From the NCBI GenBank assembly GCA_030837935.1, contig JAUQXU010000319.1:1-7733 (forward strand): a stretch of DNA of 7,733 nucleotides, read 5' to 3'. Source of the stretch: Candidatus Brocadia sp. GTDB taxonomy: Bacteria > Planctomycetota > Brocadiia > Brocadiales > Brocadiaceae. Made by a program: the position numbers and the translations under genes. Under the pieces are notes generated by a model that ran no database searches, was not told where the DNA came from, and worked only from the letters and a program-made list of their open reading frames with translations. Positions 5,430 through 7,733 of this stretch are shown here, piece after piece (positions within the stretch are counted from its first letter, which is position 1; every line of letters starts with the position of its first letter).

Positions 5430-6382
5430 ACAACAAAAAGACATTTTCAATAATCATTCCAGTTTACCAGAATGAGGCGAACCTTGATGATACTATCCCA
5501 AAACTGTTACACCTTAAGGATAGCCTGCCCGACTATAATTTGGAACTTGTATTTGTGGATGACGGGTCAACCGATAACTCATATAATATCCTTTTTAAAT
5601 ACTTTGAACTTCATCAAGATATAATAAAGGTCATCAAGCTGACAAAGAATTTCGGCCAAATTTATGCAATTTATTGCGGTTTAGGCAAAGCGCGTGGCGA
5701 CTGTGCCGGGATCATATCCGCAGACCTGCAGGACCCTCATGAGCTTTTCATTGAAATGATCAGGAAATGGGAAAATGGTACAAAACTTGTCATTGCAGAA
5801 AGGGAAAAAAGAGAGGAAAATGCCAGGCAGACATTTATATCAAATCGTTACTGGCGGATGATAAGAAAATACGCTATTAAAAACTATCCCGTGGGTGGTT
5901 TTGATTTTTGCCTGATTGATAGAAATGTCATTTCGAATATCAATAAAATCAATGAAAAGAATTCGAATGTCTTCGCCCTGATGTTTTCTCTTGGGTACCC
6001 CTATGAAATCATAAATTACACTCGCAAAAAAAGAAGACAAGGGAAATCTCAGTGGACATTATCAAAAAAGATAAAGCTGTTTATTGATATGTTTGTGGCG
6101 TTTTCATATGTGCCAATCAGGACGATATCAATAATGGGCCTCATTATATCACTACTGAGCTTCGGATATGCTTTATACATAGTATTTATAACTTTGGCTC
6201 ATCGTAACCCTTATACCGGCTGGTCGACTATTGTTGTTTTACTTTCATTATTTAGTGGGCTGATCCTTTTAACGCTTGGAGTCGTTGGAGAATATCTATG
6301 GCGGATACTGGATGAGGTAAGAAAAAGGCCAAACTATGTGATAGATAAGATATTGGAAAGCACTAAGGACATTAAGGAATGA
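5426..6382 (+). CDS. GT2 glycosyltransferase with two C-terminal membrane helices (DPM1/GtrB/ArnC-like)
   Basis: This 318-residue protein has a GT-A fold domain. FSIIIPVYQNEANL (7-20) is followed by LVFVDDGSTDNS (41-52) for the nucleotide, NFGQ (75-78), and SADLQDP (98-104) as the DxD-like metal site, then VGGFDFCLIDR (156-166) and RRQGKSQW (203-210). Two hydrophobic segments at about 231-257 and 267-290 end with GEYLWRILDEVRKRPNYV, a usual ending for GtrB/ArnC-type enzymes. Such enzymes move a sugar from a UDP-, GDP- or dTDP-sugar to polyprenyl phosphate at the inner face of the cytoplasmic membrane. The sugar cannot be read from sequence. It overlaps the gene before and the gene after by 4 nt each, so it sits in a translationally coupled chain. 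Intact, no odd features. Confidence 0.9.
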   Translation: MNNKKTFSIIIPVYQNEANLDDTIPKLLHLKDSLPDYNLELVFVDDGSTDNSYNILFKYFELHQDIIKVIKLTKNFGQIYAIYCGLGKARGDCAGIISADLQDPHELFIEMIRKWENGTKLVIAEREKREENARQTFISNRYWRMIRKYAIKNYPVGGFDFCLIDRNVISNINKINEKNSNVFALMFSLGYPYEIINYTRKKRRQGKSQWTLSKKIKLFIDMFVAFSYVPIRTISIMGLIISLLSFGYALYIVFITLAHRNPYTGWSTIVVLLSLFSGLILLTLGVVGEYLWRILDEVRKRPNYVIDKILESTKDIKE

Positions 6383-6905
6383 TACGTTGTACGAAGTGTT
6401 TGACAGGTATCTTTTTTGAACAAAGTAAAAACAGCCTTATCTGTGAGAAATGTGGTTTTGAGCTTTCTGTATGCGAAAACCTCATAGTATTTCATCGAGA
6501 GGAATCAACAACACATGGGGGATGGAATCATGTATCCTCGATGATGTAGTTTCATTTGAAGATAAACACTTCTTGACCTAATGAAAACCCCCGTTTTCAG
6601 AGCATTTTGATGTCGTGGGCATGTTTGATGTCCTTGAGCATATAGATGAAGATGGGCTGGCAGTGAAGAATGTATATAAGATGCTTAAGCCCGGCGGAAA
6701 GGTTATAGTGACCGTGCCTGTGCACAAATGGCTCAGGTCGAAACAGGACGCAATAGCTTATCATAGAAGAAGGAATGAAGTTGATCAATTGAAAGGTCTA
6801 TTTAAGCAAAATGGCTTTAAAATAGTTAAAGCAACGGCATTTTTTGTATCTATCCTTCCTCTTTTATATCTAAGAACATTTGTTAGCCGGTTCGAAGCTG
6901 AATAA
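6379..6905 (+). pseudogene. Zinc-ribbon class I SAM methyltransferase lacking its middle
   Basis: The original ATG at 6379 overlaps the stop of the glycosyltransferase gene (ATGA). Its first 56 codons read MIRCTKCL, then ICEKCGFELSVCENLIVFHR: two CxxC pairs of a zinc ribbon, as at the N-terminus of many glycan-cluster methyltransferases. The frame stops at TAG 6547-6549. From about 6588 another frame encodes the second half of a class I methyltransferase: EHFDVVGMFDVLEHI, MLKPGGKVIVTVPVH and YHRRRNEVDQLKGLFKQNGF, ending in a hydrophobic tail at TAA 6905. The glycine-rich SAM-binding motif that should lie between (roughly 60-80 residues) is absent and replaced by ~40 bases with stops. The C-terminus also seems cut at the junction with the amidase piece (~6885). 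It was the last gene of the operon and is now non-functional. Confidence 0.75.
6582..6599. repeat. Perfect 7-bp palindrome with CCCC loop at the methyltransferase scar
   Basis: TGAAAAC (6582-6588) and GTTTTCA (6593-6599) flank CCCC. The palindrome lies exactly in the non-coding patch between the two methyltransferase halves. Without a T-tract it is a poor terminator; it may be a recombination or insertion scar. Confidence 0.5.
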
Positions 6906-7339
6906 AGAGGTGATGCAGCCTGTAACTATAAACGACGGCCTTTTGAGGAAGAAAAGGACGGGGCAATTTGATCTTAACACGGTCAGGGTCGTCCTCGATA
7001 TAGAGACCATAGACAGCTATAAGATATTTGCACTGGAAGATCCCTACCGGATAGTGATTGACGTCTCCGGAGAGAAGCGCGACAAGATAGAGGATGTGAT
7101 CTCTCAAAAGGATAAGACATTTAAGGCCGCTACTGCCCCTGAAATTGTAAAGGAGGTGCCGAAACCCTCCCTTGCCCAGCAGTTGGGTCTTGGCATAAAA
7201 AAGATTGTAATTGATCCGGGGCACGGAGGGCATGATGCCGGAGCCATAGGATTTAAGGGGCTGAAGGAAAAGGATGTTGTTCTTGATATAGGGAAGGTCT
7301 TGCGGGATGTGCTTACAGAAAAGCTCGGTGTTGACAGGC
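6883..7339 (+). pseudogene. N-acetylmuramoyl-L-alanine amidase fragment (AMIN + start of Amidase_3)
   Basis: The frame holds an AMIN domain (TINDGLLRKKRTGQFD, then VRVVLDIE, and FALEDPYRIVIDVSGEK), which targets periplasmic amidases to the cell wall. A linker with PEIVKEVPKPS follows, then the first strands of a zinc amidase: KKIVIDPGHGGHDAGAIG with the first zinc His, and GLKEKDVVLDI with the zinc-binding Glu. About 150 codons are left; intact AmiC-like proteins have over 400 residues with a signal peptide and further zinc His residues. The 5' end is cut near 6883-6895, where the methyltransferase frame ends, and there is no signal peptide. The 3' end is cut near 7335 by the IS91-type piece; the frame then runs on to TAA 7398 through foreign sequence. 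It is a fragment between two unrelated fragments and unlikely to be active. Confidence 0.8.
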
Positions 7340-7583
7340 CCATCGTACGCCAGAAGATCAGCCGCTTGATGAAACTGGTGAAGCTGCTGTCGCGATAATC
7401 GACGTATCTGAATACAAACCCCGACGTATCCCATCAAAACAATGGCGTGAGTGTATCAAGAAAATCTACGAGGACGATCCCCTGTGCTGCCCAAACTGCA
7501 GCGGAAAAATGAAGATCATCAGCTTTATTACTGACCAACAGGTAATACGGCAGATACTAAGGAGTTTATTCAAAATAAAATGA
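7335..7583 (+). pseudogene. IS91-family transposase, C-terminal fragment
   Basis: The plus frame open from 7335 to TGA 7583 encodes PEDQPLDETGEAAVAIIDVS, then YKPRRIPSKQWRECIKKIYE, DDPLCCPNCSGKMKIISFI and QVIRQILRSLFKIK. This is the characteristic C-terminus of IS91/IS801-type transposases (W..LI.KIYE.DPL.CP.C.G.M..I.FI, then VI..IL), including the late CxxC. It keeps roughly the last 75 residues of about 400 and has no start of its own. It follows the amidase piece with no spacer. It does not overlap in protein space with the fragment at 393-565, which covers the middle, so both could come from one ancestral gene copy that was split, with ~100 residues between them lost. Confidence 0.75.
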
Positions 7584-7693
7584 ACAACTTAGCCCAAGTT
7601 CAACAAGCAAAAATCGTATCTCTTGTAATATTTGACGGTTACAATTTTCTCCCTTCATTTTTCGGCACTACATCTTTGAGTTTTCATGGATGA
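7580..7693 (+). other. Short ORF, possible relic of a transposase N-terminus
   Basis: An ATG at 7580 overlaps the stop of the IS91-type piece and opens 37 codons starting MNNLAQVQQAKIVSLVIFDG. The first ~20 residues resemble the N-terminus of IS1-type transposases (MN.L..E..A.I..LLVEG), but the rest does not. No clear ribosome-binding site is present. The remaining bases to 7733 are AT-rich and hold nothing I can name. Confidence 0.15.
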
Positions 7694-7733
7694 TTTTAGA
7701 TATTTTCTGCCTAAAGGTGTATGTTTAATATGG

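Noticed and set aside
6883..7437. 184-residue minus-strand ORF opposite the amidase fragment
   Set aside because: The plus strand has clear AMIN and DPGHGG motifs over the same bases, while the minus frame shows no family features and runs across the amidase/IS91 joint.
1..7733. CRISPR array, tRNA, rRNA or tandem repeat
   Set aside because: No regularly spaced repeats, no cloverleaf-like segments and no rRNA-like sequence were seen on reading both strands.
7584..7733. Rolling-circle origin (oriIS) after the IS91 C-terminus
   Set aside because: A GTTC occurs about 15 nt downstream of the stop, but there is no clear hairpin or conserved end to support an oriIS call.

Overview
The window looks like accessory DNA from a Gram-negative bacterium, most likely an environmental or metagenomic Desulfobacterota or Nitrospirota lineage. 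This is inferred from the ATA-rich codon use, the AMIN-type amidase piece, the IS91-type transposase pieces and a GEMM-I-like riboswitch. There is no rRNA or other taxonomic marker, so the assignment is tentative.

Layout. (1) Positions 1-770 are a scrapheap of gene pieces: a parallel beta-helix fragment, a frameshifted middle piece of an IS91-family transposase, and on the minus strand the helix-turn-helix start of an ISNCY-like transposase whose ribosome-binding site lies in a 12-bp hairpin. (2) Positions 900-1120 hold a compact plus-strand control unit: a sigma70 promoter, a cyclic-di-GMP-I (GEMM-I)-like aptamer, and an intrinsic terminator that overlaps the aptamer's 3' side. (3) Positions 1154-2185 are an IS4-family element with matching 15-bp inverted ends. 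Its transposase (minus strand) has two frame changes and seems to lack the catalytic middle. (4) Positions 2191-6905 are a plus-strand surface-glycan operon: WecE-type sugar aminotransferase, radical SAM/SPASM enzyme, remnant of a TylF-type methyltransferase, WbqC-like protein, membrane-anchored GT2 glycosyltransferase, and a zinc-ribbon methyltransferase that has lost its middle. (5) Positions 6883-7583 hold a piece of an N-acetylmuramoyl-L-alanine amidase followed directly by the C-terminal piece of an IS91-family transposase. The last 150 bases hold nothing I can assign.

How it fits together. Four genes look intact (wecE-like, radical SAM, wbqC-like, GT2). They are tightly packed: a 3-nt gap, then ATGA overlaps. 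They would supply an amino-deoxysugar, possibly modify it oxidatively, and load a sugar on a lipid carrier for a surface polysaccharide. The riboswitch unit points toward this operon and, without the IS, its terminator would lie about 130 nt upstream of the aminotransferase start. The simplest reading is that a c-di-GMP-sensing leader once controlled a surface glycan operon and was cut off by the IS. The many genes missing their middles, and the two IS91 pieces bracketing everything, indicate heavy rearrangement; a chimeric assembly is not excluded.
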